A stretch of DNA of 64,000 nt from contig JBCAQO010000012.1 of the NCBI GenBank assembly GCA_039111635.1, positions 62,001 to 126,000 on the forward strand, written 5' to 3'. The translations under genes and the position numbers were made by a program. The notes beneath the pieces were generated by a model that did not search any database, was not told the origin of the DNA, and worked only from the letters and a program-made list of their open reading frames with translations. This DNA comes from Heterobasidion occidentale. Taxonomy: Eukaryota > Basidiomycota > Agaricomycetes > Russulales > Bondarzewiaceae. Shown piece after piece: positions 10,166-21,309 of this stretch. The first letter of the stretch is position 1; each line of letters opens with the position of its first letter.

Positions 10166-13100
10166 TCAAGCAGCGGCAGCGCTTGGTTTCTTTCGCTGTG
10201 TCTGAACGTAATGCTCGATCATACTCTTCATGTTTCCGAGTCCCCTGTCTTCGGGCAACCACTCGCCGTTATTGACGCAGAGAACCCTCATGAGCTTGTG
10301 GTATCGTAGGTCGGGAAGAAGCTTGGGAGTGATCAGGAAATATTGTCCACTATCCGCTTTGCAGGTCGTTTCGACCAATTGATTGTGTACTGTGCGTTCT
10401 GCACGTGAATCCATGCCCTGTAGCTACAATCAACGATTACCCTCTGCACATCTTAGTTGTATACATACCTGGTTGATCTCATCTACCAGAGAGAACGGTG
10501 CATGGGCCTGTTCCGTCATACTCATCAGGTACAAGATTGTGGTCAGGGAACGTTCCTGCAGAATATTTTGCGTTAACAATGTAGCAATAGGCACGCAGAC
10601 CATTGAAACGTACGCCTCCGGATTGACGCTGTGCCGTCAGGAGCTGTAACTTCTCGCCATCTCGGAATTTGACGCGAATGTCGATCCTCCATTTATCGTA
10701 GTCTTCGTGTTCCTGGACTTCCAATTCACCAGCGCATCCAATGCCTATCAATTCCCGTTTCAGCTTTTTTACACCAAACGAGGACGTTAGAGAACTACTC
10801 ACGATCAAACGCCGCAGAGAATTTCTGCCCAATGGAATTAACCAATCCCCGGAGAGCAGGCTCCCAGCTATCCTGCAAGGATGTCGATCAACATGTCCTC
10901 GCCAATTTGATATAGCTGCTCACCCTTGCAATTTTGATTGACTTATCAACCTTCCCAGCCTTCCGCTCCCTCTCCTCGATTTTTTGGTCAAAGCCTCAAT
11001 CTGTATTTGAAAAAAGTCACTGTTCTCGTACTTACGAAATTAGAATATCCTCCCTGCGTACCTCAGCCTTTCGTCTTTCATACTGATCGACGACCCCAGG
11101 GTTGGTCTGAAGAACGAGTTCCAGTCTCTGACGTTGATTCTGCAAGTCGTCTTTGACTTCCTCGGATGTCTTCCGATGGGCCTCTCCATTCTGATACAGC
11201 TTGCATGAGTACAGCTCGCCTGCTTCAACAACGAACTCGCCTCTTCCATTGCCCTGAATTCTTCGAGAGCATCGCCATTGGCCTCGGCAAGCGTCGTCTT
11301 GCTTCTTTCTAGTTTATCGAAAGAATCCTTTTTCGCGAGATCGTACTCCTCGTTGGCTACGATCCCGTCGTTAATAGAAGGCGCATATTTTGATACACAC
11401 AACTTGCCTTGGGCGAATCTGTTAACCGCTTTATGGTATTCGACGTCACGTTCTTCAATGAGGGCCTCCAAAGCTATCTTGTTGGCCCCGGTTTGCAGGA
11501 ATTCCAAACCGAACTTCGTAGCAGCAGCTTGATCTCTGATAGCAGCACGGACGATGTCCTAGTGTTACACATGCAGAGCTTGTGAACGAATGTATCAAAG
11601 TATCAAAAAGCCACTGACCGCATATTGTTTAGCGATGTTGGCGCGCTTCTTCGTGAACTCCAAGATTTGCTTCTTCAAACTCGCACGCTCCGCCTCTACC
11701 GATGGTGCACTCTTTAGTTCCTCAAGTTTCTCGTGATTCGAAGCTGTTTTCCTTGTCAAACTCGCATATATAGGAAAATAAATTTAATGTTACTCGCCGA
11801 TCTTAACTTTCAATACCTGCACACGTTTTACTTCGTCCTCGACGTGTTTCCTCCTGGCAGCGAGGGCAGCCTTGAAGACTTCTGTTAAAGATGTGAAGGC
11901 GACGCCTTGGTGGGACAGCTTACATGTTGCTTCTTCAACTCGTTGTCCTCAGCTTTCAACACGCGCTCTTCTTCACCAAGTGCGTCTGCCTCTTTTTGGC
12001 ACACAGAGAGCCTTTCATTAGCCTCGGAGACACGCTGCTCGATGGCACGCTTAGCGGTTGGATCAACTGGAAAGGTCTATTGGTCAGGAAGAGGGCTAAA
12101 TTCGATACGGTTCCTTACTGGCGGGGAAGTCGAGATTTCTGGCGCGTCCGAATTCTCGCGACATGTTCTGGGAGAGCTGTCTGCCATACCGCGAGCGCAT
12201 GACCTGGTTCATAGTATAACCGGTAGTATAACTACCTCCCCCTCCTCGCGCCACGGCATCCATGGCACGATTCGGGTCAATTCTAGATGCATCGAGTCCA
12301 ATGGCCTTCACAAAGTGAGCGAAGTGAGTGCCAATGAAGGAAGGATTTCAATCCTTACCGTACGATGTAGCTGACATTCACGCTGCAAGAAAGTACGCAG
12401 GCCTTGGGGACAATCGACATATTGTATCGCATATCCATCGAAACTCAACACTGAAGCTACGAGGAAAGGCATTAGATTCTTAGATGAGCCTCGAGAGAAG
12501 AGCATCACACTCTTGAACACTCATTGGAGGGGGCATGATACCACGGCCGTCATCTGGGCGGTACCAAGTCATGACTCGAACCCGGCGTCCAAGAGCTTCT
12601 GGAGTATCAACTACAAGCCTGTTCAGGAGCTGATAATCTTCGTCGCATTGAGCGACAAAAGTCTGCGCGAATTCATCAGTAACATACTTTCGAATCCGGC
12701 GTGAAGGGAGAAAGAACATACGCGCAATTGCATACCGCTAAAACATGCCTCTACAGCGTCCACATATGGTTTGTTTTGTACTGTCAAGCTCACAACAGCA
12801 GGCTCCATAATCTCCATCTTGAACCGATGGCGATTGTCCCTTAACCACATGATGACGTCCGCACAGTCGGGATCAAATTTGCGCAACGCAGCGACTTTTC
12901 GATGGAATACGTTGTCCAAATTCGATAAGCTGCTTCACGCTGAGCGAATACCATCCCTGAATAGAGGGATACGCCACTCACGCGTTCCGTCCTTGTTGTA
13001 ATTCGGATTCTGCCCTGGAGGTTTCCTGCACATTGACCCTCTGACGAAACTGGAGGTCAGCTTGGCGTTGTCGGATTCCATTCCCGGCTTGTTGCAATTG

Positions 13101-14934
13101 TCGCTATAAGCGGTCAGATGAGGTGCTCGTCGGTCTAAGATAATGTTAGCTCACCGCCTCAGCCGTTATATTTTCCATTGGCTCCGTCTTGACAGGATTA
13201 TCCAATTGTTGTTCCATTTCGTTCGTCCGGCGTTCAAGTTCCTGAATCTTTCGGAGACGGTCTTTCTCATTCTTCTTAAGACTCGACAGCCGTTGCGACA
13301 CATTATCCGCCTCCCCTTGCTGTTAAGCAAATCATTCGTTATTGAGATGTCAACGACACCAACGACACAATGAAGAGAGAAAACTCACTAGGCGTTCGTT
13401 CTCTTTCCATTTTACCTTCATGTCATTGAATTTCTTCTGCGCGTCCTTCTTCTTTTGATCGCGTTGTGCATTGAGATGTTTGTACTTCTCTTCAAGATGC
13501 CTGCACAATGCCAATAAGGGATAGAATAGGAAGCAGCCAACTGATCTACTTTTTGAGATTATGTGCCGGAGCATTCTTGTCCCTGAGCTCTCGCACGATC
13601 TTGTGCAGGTCCCGCTGTTTGGCCTTCGCCTCAACATAGCGAGCCCTCGCTTCAACGTACTCCACAAAGGGCAGGATAAGTTCCAGAACAGCGATCTAAG
13701 GGAACAGTTCAGATCCGTCGAACTGACAGGCCAAGCGTGCTCAGTCACCTTGCGCTCGATTTCTTTGCGCTCGTTATATCGCTGGACGTCCCGTTCAAGC
13801 ATGGCATTTCGCTCTTCCAAGGTCTTCAAGTTCTGGCGGTCTGTAGTCAGAAGCTAGATAGTGATGTCAACGCAAATTAAAAATCATAACAGGAGGGCCG
13901 AACCTCTTGCAGTTCTTTCAGCTCCTTCCCTGAACCGATCAATGTATCATGCCAAGCAGTCAAACGCTCATCGCCAGCCGCCCGCTGCGTCTCCCGCAAT
14001 AGTTGCTGCGGAGACATACTCGCAAACTCTGATACCTTGTCTGAGGGAGGAAAGAGCTTATACGGAAAACATCAGTAGGCACGTATATGAGAAGCGCAAC
14101 TATATACCAAAGGTTGCCAACTTGGACGTTCAATTCGTTCATCTTCTGCGTGACCTCTCTGCCAGTCGCTGAGTGCCCATTGATGGTATAGGTCGAACTC
14201 TTGGATTTCGCGCTGAGGAATCGTTTGATGACTAAGTTGGACTTGCCAATGGGACCCTTCAGCTCTATCTCTATGTAGCCTTCATTCGTGCCTATCTTGA
14301 CGAAAGAATTGAGCTCCGAGGCTCGGCCAAGGATCTGTAGCAGACAATAGTCGTTGAGTAAATCGATACGAAAACGTGATGAACGTATACACACGCTTGG
14401 GGGCCAATTCAGGCCGAGAGCAATAGCACAGGCAATGCTACTCTTACCAGTGCCATTAGGCCCAATAATCATGTTGAGATGGGGTCCTGGGCGGAATTCC
14501 ACATGATCGTAGGTGACGAAGTTCTCGAGCTTAACGCGGACAATCGAGCCGGGAACATACCTGCCAGAATGTGAATAGACTGGGCACGATGATGATACAG
14601 ACTCTCACCCATCAGTATCACGAACGATGGTATGAGCTTTCGCTTTGCCCTTCTCATCCTTGACGGGGCGTGCGTCGCCGTTCTCGTTGACTCTGATACG
14701 CTTCTTCCCTTTCGGGCTGCCCTCCTCTTGAACACCTTCTTCCTCTGTATCCTCTCCTTCTTCTACATCTTCCTCCCTGACCACCTCCATTTCATCCTTA
14801 TCATCGTCATACTCTTCGGCCTGCTGAGTATTCGTAGGCTCTTCAGCGCTTCGAGTGGCTCTGCTCCTCAAGATTTACCTTCTTGGCATTGACACTGTTC
14901 AAGGTGGTTGATGCATTTACATGGTGGGATCCAT
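10166..14934 (-). CDS. SMC5: SMC5, subunit of the SMC5/6 DNA repair complex (apparent frameshifts)
   Basis: The Walker A motif GPNGTGKSS lies near 14450-14490 after VEFRPGPHLNMII. The family block CSFLPQ..KVSEFA spans 14020-14065. Coiled coils follow, then a hinge (about 12400-12900). The C-terminal ATPase half has LTAQRQSGGERS (about 10570-10640) and the Walker B/D-loop FSLVDEINQGMD (about 10405-10510). Exons are joined by about 20 short introns. The start is probably ATG 14934 with a 14-nt first exon, and the N-terminus is acidic. Smc5 pairs with Smc6 and Nse proteins in recombination and replication-fork repair. Four places need one extra base to keep the conserved frame: near 14040, 11881, 11220 and 10980-10985. 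All are in G or A runs. One intron (11357-11407) has a GC donor and is 51 nt with no stop. Identity is certain, and the frame breaks look like sequence errors. Confidence 0.92.
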
Positions 14935-16018
14935 GACCGTTTCCGTCGGAGCGTGGTCTTCGCGCCATGGTGTCCAAAAAGGTGGTGTTGGCGTCGACAA
15001 ACGAGCCCTAAGGGAACCTGGATCGCGTTGTTTGCTCTCTGTTTGGCAGGCTCGGTATATATAATCTCTGCGCCACAGACGCGTCACTCCACTTCACTCG
15101 AGACGGCAAATTTCATGTTCAATCTTCCCTAGGTGTTTAAACGTTGAAGGCCACGCTCTTTAGCTCGTAACACACCCTCAAGATACAGTATCCAGACGCG
15201 CATATTTGAGGCACTGATTGATGACCACCTTCCTTTCGGTGAACAACACGATAAGTCGATTTCTACAATCCACTATCATCTGAATCAAAAGTCCAGTATA
15301 TAGTCTGCAATGTCTTCAAGTTTCAAGATAAAGCATGCGGATATACAAAGTGGCCATATTTCCTGATGCTGTAATAATTTTGAAAACACGAGGCCTCTTC
15401 GATATTGCCAGATCGGTGAGATGATAGATAGGCGTGGCAGGCTGCGAGGGCTCTGCTAGGTACCGTCTTCCTTGCCGATGAATCCAGATTGATCTCCATG
15501 GGAGGTTTCACAAGCATATTTTTGGAGGTCCTGTGAACTCATTATCATTTTCGTGCAGCCGTCGGTTCCGCGCATTGTACGGTGATGCAGGGATGCAGAA
15601 TTAAATGAGTGTGCTTGATGGCTCTACCGCTGGGCATCGTGGTGGCCTTGAAACGTGAGCGCAGGGCATGGCACACGTTGTAGTATGATACGTCTGTCTT
15701 TTGACGTACAGAGGGAGTAAGGGGCTTGTGTGGGTGTCTGTGTCGGTAGGGTTTCGCGCGTCAGAGGGAAGCGAAGAGGCGTTGTAGCCATGGCGCCGGG
15801 TCTAGATTTCCAAATCTGGCGGCTCATCCAAGGGACTTTGGCCAGCTTCGGTAGCCTTGAGCTCGTTTCACTCGGTAGCGTCTGGTAGCGTTCTGTCTTG
15901 CCGAGCGCAATCGCCCTGCCGACCTGGCAGTAAACGGTCACGTGTAGCCTACTATACATCTGTCTCTCCTCCCGCTTTGTAGCGCCTCCTCCCCTACTTT
16001 CCTCCTTCCCCTACTCTG
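14935..16018. other. Divergent promoter region between SMC5 and the G-alpha gene
   Basis: About 1.1 kb separate the two divergently transcribed genes. The plus side ends in a pyrimidine-rich tract just before the G-alpha ATG. The open frames at 15323-15517 and 15624-15959 (minus) have no recognisable motif and no splice-consistent continuation. Confidence 0.5.
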
Positions 16019-18112
16019 ATGCTTCACTCCGACATCGATCCCCTCTCCATTGCCTGGGCTCCACCCACGAATGAGTCTCCACAGGAAAAAGCTGAGCGGC
16101 TGCAGAGAGAAGCAGACGCACAGCGTGTTAGCGATGCAATTGACGAGTCTTTGCGCGCAGAGCGCGCCGCAATGAAGAAATCTAGACTTGTAAAAATTCT
16201 ACTTCTAGGACAGAGTGAAAGCGGCAAGTCCATTGCGCTTGTATCCCCGACCTTTCTCTGAAGTCTTCGTTGACAGGCAAGAGCACGACCCTCAAAAGTA
16301 CGTTCCTTCCTATTTTCAATCTCTGCTTGCTCACGTTGGGATTGCGTAAAGACCTACAAATGGCCTATGCTCCAGAGGCCTGGGCTAAACAACGCGCTTC
16401 ATGGCGGTCCATTATTCAACTGAATCTTGTCCACTCTATCAACACCATTCTCGATATAATGTCGCTAAGTCATACCCCGACTACTCGGGCTGCTTCTCCC
16501 TTCACATCACCTCATCCCTCTATCTACTCTCGTTTGGATCCAGAGGAAGATGGCTCCGGCATTCGTAACAACTCTCGCTCTGAAACTCCCACTCAACTCA
16601 CCGATAAGCATATGCTACTGCGCTTGCGCTTGGGACCCTTGCGCAGTGTTGAGAATGATCTACGATGCCATCTCGGAGCGACATTATCTGACATCGAGTC
16701 TGTTGAGGTGGACGCTGAACAATGGGCTACTCCGTTTGAGGCACCCATGCCCGATCCGGAGACGAAAAATGGGTCTGAACGCCGCCGCCTCCGCGAGTTT
16801 TTCATTCGTGCACAAGGAAGTCGACACTCGAGTACTGATGATATACCGGAAAAGAAACCAAGAGGCCGGGGCGTCAGATCTGTTACGGACGAGGCGACGG
16901 ATATCATCGCCGAGTGCGCTGACGATATGAAGGCGCTTTGGGAGGACGAGACAGTTCGAGCGTTGTTAGAATCCAGTGGCGTGCTGCTATGGCAGGGATC
17001 TGGATTGTGGGTGCAGTATTCATCGGAATCATCGTGACTTCGCGCTGACTACCTCGTGTGATCGTGTTCCCCCTCGATCCACTCATCCACACAGCTTCCT
17101 CGATAGTATTGACCGCATCACATCGCGGAGTTACTCGCCATCTGATCGTGACATTGTCCGGACTCGCCTCCGCACCATAGGTGTTCAAGAGCACCACCTC
17201 GTCTTGGAACGCGACACAGCTCCAGTCCCCGAGGATAAAGATCGACGGAAGTCAAAAGAGGGCTCGGCTTGGTCCAAGGAGAACCGCGAATGGGTCATAT
17301 ATGATGTAGGCGGGAGCCGGACTAGCGTACGTCTTTACGCATACCATTCTTGCCTGTCGCTGATGTCGACAATTTGCAGAGAAATGCATGGCTACCGTAC
17401 TTCACGGACCTTACTGCAATCATATTTCTCGCTCCGCTCTCGTGCTTCGACGAGATGCTCGTGGAAGACCCGAAAGTCAATCGTCTGGAAGATTCTTTCC
17501 AGCTGTGGACGGCCGTCGTATCGTCAAAGTTACTGGCGAAGGTCGCCTTGTCTTCCAATATCACTTCCTTGTCCGCGGTCTGACTTCATTCTCTTACGCA
17601 GGTCATGGTTATCCTTTTCATGAACAAGTGCGACTTGTTCGACCGCAAACTCAAAGCTGGCATCAAACTCAACGCTCATCTTCTCACCTATGGCGACCGA
17701 AGCAATTCAAGCGGGACAGCTGTCAAATGTGTGTTTTTTCTTCTCGGCTTTCCCCTCCTCCTTCCATAAACACAAGTCCCAGCAAAACGTTTCCACCATG
17801 TACTGATCTCACACATCCAGACCTTCGCAATACGTTTAAAAGCCTCATGGCAGATAACTCGCCGAGCCCGCGGCCGTTCTACGGCTACCCCACCTCTGTC
17901 GTAGTGCGTCTTATTCGTCTTCGGCTGACTTCGACTTCCAGCTCAAGCTGCTAACACATGTTCAGGACACTGAGGAGACAGCTCTCGTGCTGCAGTCGGG
18001 TAAGTGTGCGTTCCTTTTTGATTGCCGCCCGGCATCGACCGCTCACTCGCTCATTCGCCCAGTCTACGACTGCATCATACGCGCGCATCTCAAGAAGGCA
18101 GACTTTGTCTGA
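16019..18112 (+). CDS. Divergent G-protein alpha subunit with long insert and Ser at the catalytic Gln position
   Basis: Nine exons (16019-16223, 16277-16297, 16352-17006, 17095-17326, 17380-17541, 17602-17728, 17821-17903, 17966-17999, 18063-18112) give 522 residues, against about 350 for typical G-alpha. Visible motifs are the P-loop GQSESGKSTTLK (from residue 64), switch I RTRLRTIGV (Arg318, Thr321), switch II DVGGSRT (364-370), the guanine-binding NKCD, and a C-terminal helix ending KKADFV. A Ser/Pro-rich and charged insert of roughly 150 residues sits in the helical domain. The second residue is Leu, so no N-myristoylation site or MGC motif is present. The Gln that activates water in canonical G-alpha is Ser368 here. 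Intron 1 is GC-AG and cuts the P-loop. Such atypical G-alphas are common in Agaricomycetes. Whether it cycles GTP normally is open. Frame is intact throughout. Confidence 0.93.
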
Positions 18113-18130
18113 TCCTGCCGCGAGCCTGTG

Positions 18131-18208
18131 CATCTCCGCCCCATGCATTTCACTTGCGTCTTCCACATCTCTCCGCCACATGCATTTCACTGGCGTCTTC
18201 CACATCTA
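18131..18208. repeat. Imperfect 37-bp tandem duplication downstream of the G-alpha stop
   Basis: The segment containing ATGCATTTCACTTGCGTC recurs 37 bp later as ATGCATTTCACTGGCGTC, with the same flanking CTTCCACATCT and CTCCGCC. Two copies are visible, differing at a few bases. The repeat begins about 20 bp after the stop codon, so it should lie in the 3' UTR. Confidence 0.75.
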
Positions 18209-19272
18209 CACCGCTCCTTAGTTTTGTCTGTTGTCGTCTCTCTCGCAAAATCCTCTTATGATAAAATATACCTAATCAGGCAAGTCCTTTTACATGTCTC
18301 GGCAATCATGTAGCCATGGAACATGAATTCATATCTTCTTTTCTTTTGTCGCACAACAGTCATCATACCAATCGGTTAATCCACATCACTCTCATCAATG
18401 TTCGTAATTGTCCTCCCGATTCTGTTCGTACACCAAACGCGGCCCATCTACTCACCCTACCCGCCCATATGATCAATCTCAGCCTCCACACATCTGCCCA
18501 TCACCTTTACCCCTTCCCACACTTCGTGCCTCAACCGAGTACCACAACGGTGTGCACGTGTAAAGCCGCTCCCCTGTTTCCTGGACAGGCGAGACCGTCC
18601 GCTGTACAGTGTACCCGCACGTTCATACTCCTACTGCCTCAACGCGCACACCCACATACAATATACGTTCAAACGCCCAGTCACATTAGATCCAATCTAC
18701 GTCGACGGATCAATACATGATCCTAACGTCTTCTACCACATGCATATACACTCACACGCAAATATACTTCTCATACATACTTGCTTATATACTCATTACT
18801 GCTTCTACTTACTTCTCCTGCTTTACCTACTTACGTCTCCCCAGTTCACGTTTCTACTTACGAATCAGCTTTTAGTATTCACCCTACTCAGGCTCCACCC
18901 TCGTTAGCATATTGGCTTTTCGTACCTCCACTGCTTCCCTGCGATATATCCTCACATGCATACATACACACTTACTGCACATGGTTGGTTGCTGTTTTCA
19001 TAACGCTAAACCGAAATCGAATTGTTGTTCGTCAACCCCTTTGTGTACATGTTTGTTTTCAGCTAGGAGACGGACGATGGCACCGGCACGAGTGTGACTT
19101 TACAACAGTCCATGATCAGAGGATACACATACAGACAGCACACAGTACAAGCAAGTGTGGGCACAATGTTACAGCAGCGACAACAGAGCGGCAGAGCATC
19201 AAACGACAGGATATAGCAGTTTTTGATGAAAGAAAGAGGTACTGAAAGACTCAACATTGCGCGCTTGAGCAC
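18209..19272. other. Intergenic region between convergent genes
   Basis: This is the space between the 3' ends of the G-alpha gene (plus) and the methyltransferase gene (minus). It is rich in CA/TA-containing tracts (cacatac- and catatac-type words at 18640-18980). No frame has recognisable protein motifs. Confidence 0.5.
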
Positions 19273-21309
19273 TCACTCTTTGGCAGCGCCCATATTCTGC
19301 GCTACACCGTCTTCGTCTGTTGGAACATTGTCTCCAGCATCCAGCGCTTTTGCCTTTGCCTTTGCTTCTGCCGTCGCCTCTGCACTGATGATCTCGTCCA
19401 CATCAAATAGAACAGGGGCGCGGGCGATAACAGTACGCGGGATGGTAGGCGCAAGCATGCACAGGGGCACAAGCCTCGGTACATCTGGCGCAGGCTAATA
19501 TGGTGAGCGGCAGCAACACGTGAGCGTAAGGAAGTGAGCGTCGGGAAATTCAAAGATCAGTAAGTGCGCATGGTCTCTGCCTGATAAACTGGGGGCGCAA
19601 AGGCGGATACGTACTCTAGATTCGCTGAAGCCGTTCCAGTAACGTCTTTTGTCGATCTCGACCTCTGTACCATAAAACGGTGCGTCCGGTATGGTACAGT
19701 TGCGCCGATCAAAGGTTCGTCACCTGAAAACGAGATAAAAATAGGTCAAAGTGACGCACCGGTCCAGCTCGTGCTCAGCCCGAGATCATTCAGGTGCATG
19801 GCCACGACGTCCGTGTAGACCTGTATACGCACGCCGCAAATCAAAACAGAGTTAGACGTGTTTCCCGTGAAAGGACGGTCGCACCCCGCACGCGCCTGTG
19901 CCACGAACTGGTCTCCGTGCTGACCGACACCGTGGAAAAAAGAGAAGCGCGCGTGAGGGCCCTTCATCAACGACGGCACGAGCTTGTAAAACTTGAGGTG
20001 GTCCCTAATACCTTCCTCGTATGTGTCGAAGTAGATTGGGTCGAACGTGCCGAGATGAGGGAGCTTTGCCGATACGGGTCCAGACGATACCTCGTTGGAG
20101 GCTACGACGTCACCGTTGACAGTTTGTTTGGAATCCGCAGGCGAGGCGATGAAGAGATCCTGCCACGTCGTCTGGACGATGCGTACGCCGGGGTTCTTGT
20201 GCCATCCGTCGCGCTGCATGCGGCGTACTGCGTTCGGGTGCGGTTCGACGATGACGTGCACCGCGGGCTTATATTCTTGCAAGGCTACGTCGATCTGCAT
20301 AAGTTACAAGAGTAGGTAATGGGATCCGTTCGATATACAGACGAGCATGATGAGGACGTACTAGGCCAAGGCCGAATCCGATGTTCAGCACAGAGGCACC
20401 CTTGGGGAGACTTTCCATCAATTCATGTGCAGACGCCTCCACTATTGAATCATTGCAATATGTAATCATAATCAGCATTTCGGTAAGGTTGGGCCACCGA
20501 CCAACTGAAACTCAAAAGCCGAGAAAAGCAACTGACTAATGGGCAGCTCCCAATCCATCATGACTCCCGAGCCCCGGTTAGAGACCATGACATTCTCGAT
20601 GAGACGACCAGAAAGTTTGTATGTCTCGGGATTGGCCATGCATTGTGTGACGGGGTTTTGTACGCCATTGGAGGCTGGCTGACGGTTAGGAACGAGGTTG
20701 CGATTAAGGATGTGGTCGACGATCATTCCCTTGCCGGACCCGTCGACGTCGAGCTTCATATAGAAGCAGGGTTCGGAGAGGAAGGCGGAGTTGTTGCGGG
20801 GGCGATCAATAATATGAAAGCCCTCGGTGGGGTCATCCCGGTAGGGAAGGAGGTAGCGCTCGTAATCTGGGCGCGGGTACGGGACAAAGCGTCGGTGCGA
20901 GAAGGAAAGAGATGGACGGGAATGAGGAACCTGTAAGAACAGCATGCTCGAAAATGAGGCGGGCAATGTCATGGTGGGAGAAGTTGTACGCATACTGTTG
21001 GTCATGATCTTTGAACGACCATGAAGCTCCTTTGAGAGGAGCCACTGAACAGTCTCGAATGCGCCACACATGGCAGCATTGTGGAGGGGCGTCTCGCCAG
21101 TGAAGGGATCGCGTGTATCAAGGTTTTCACCTGGCATATATTCCAAATCAGGATGCTTAGGCTTGTGGGCAAAGCGAAGATCGAGAACCTTGAGCGAGGA
21201 GCTCCTCGAGATGCGCTATTGGACCTAATGTATGGAGGAAACTATCCCTCAAGGAGCGACCGCCATCGTCGAAGGTAGAAATGTTTTCGTGAAGGTTGAT
21301 GGTGAGCAT
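19273..21309 (-). CDS. RMT2: RMT2-type protein arginine N-methyltransferase with ankyrin-like N-terminus (two apparent frameshifts)
   Basis: Eight exons fit: 21189-21309, 20931-21130, 20537-20866, 20362-20441, 19896-20294, 19760-19820, 19615-19723 and 19273-19494. The N-terminus is ankyrin-like (TGETPLHNAAMCGAFETVQW). The catalytic part has VMMDWELPI, the SAM-binding loop VLNIGFGLGL, EPHPNAVRRMQRDGW, FDPIYFDTYEE and FSFFHGVG, the order found in yeast Rmt2. That enzyme makes delta-N-methylarginine on ribosomal protein L12. The phases close only if one base is added near 21029-21031 (GGG read as GG) and one near 19711-19715. With both, the total is 507 residues. The intron after 19896 appears to use a GC donor. 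The last exon adds an Ala/Lys/Glu-rich tail that I do not know from other RMT2 proteins. Confidence 0.8.

Noticed and set aside
21131..21188. A frameshift near the RMT2 N-terminus
   Set aside because: A 58-nt intron (GTTCTC..GCCAG) joins LLAQG to ENLDTRDPFTGE in phase, so no error is required there.
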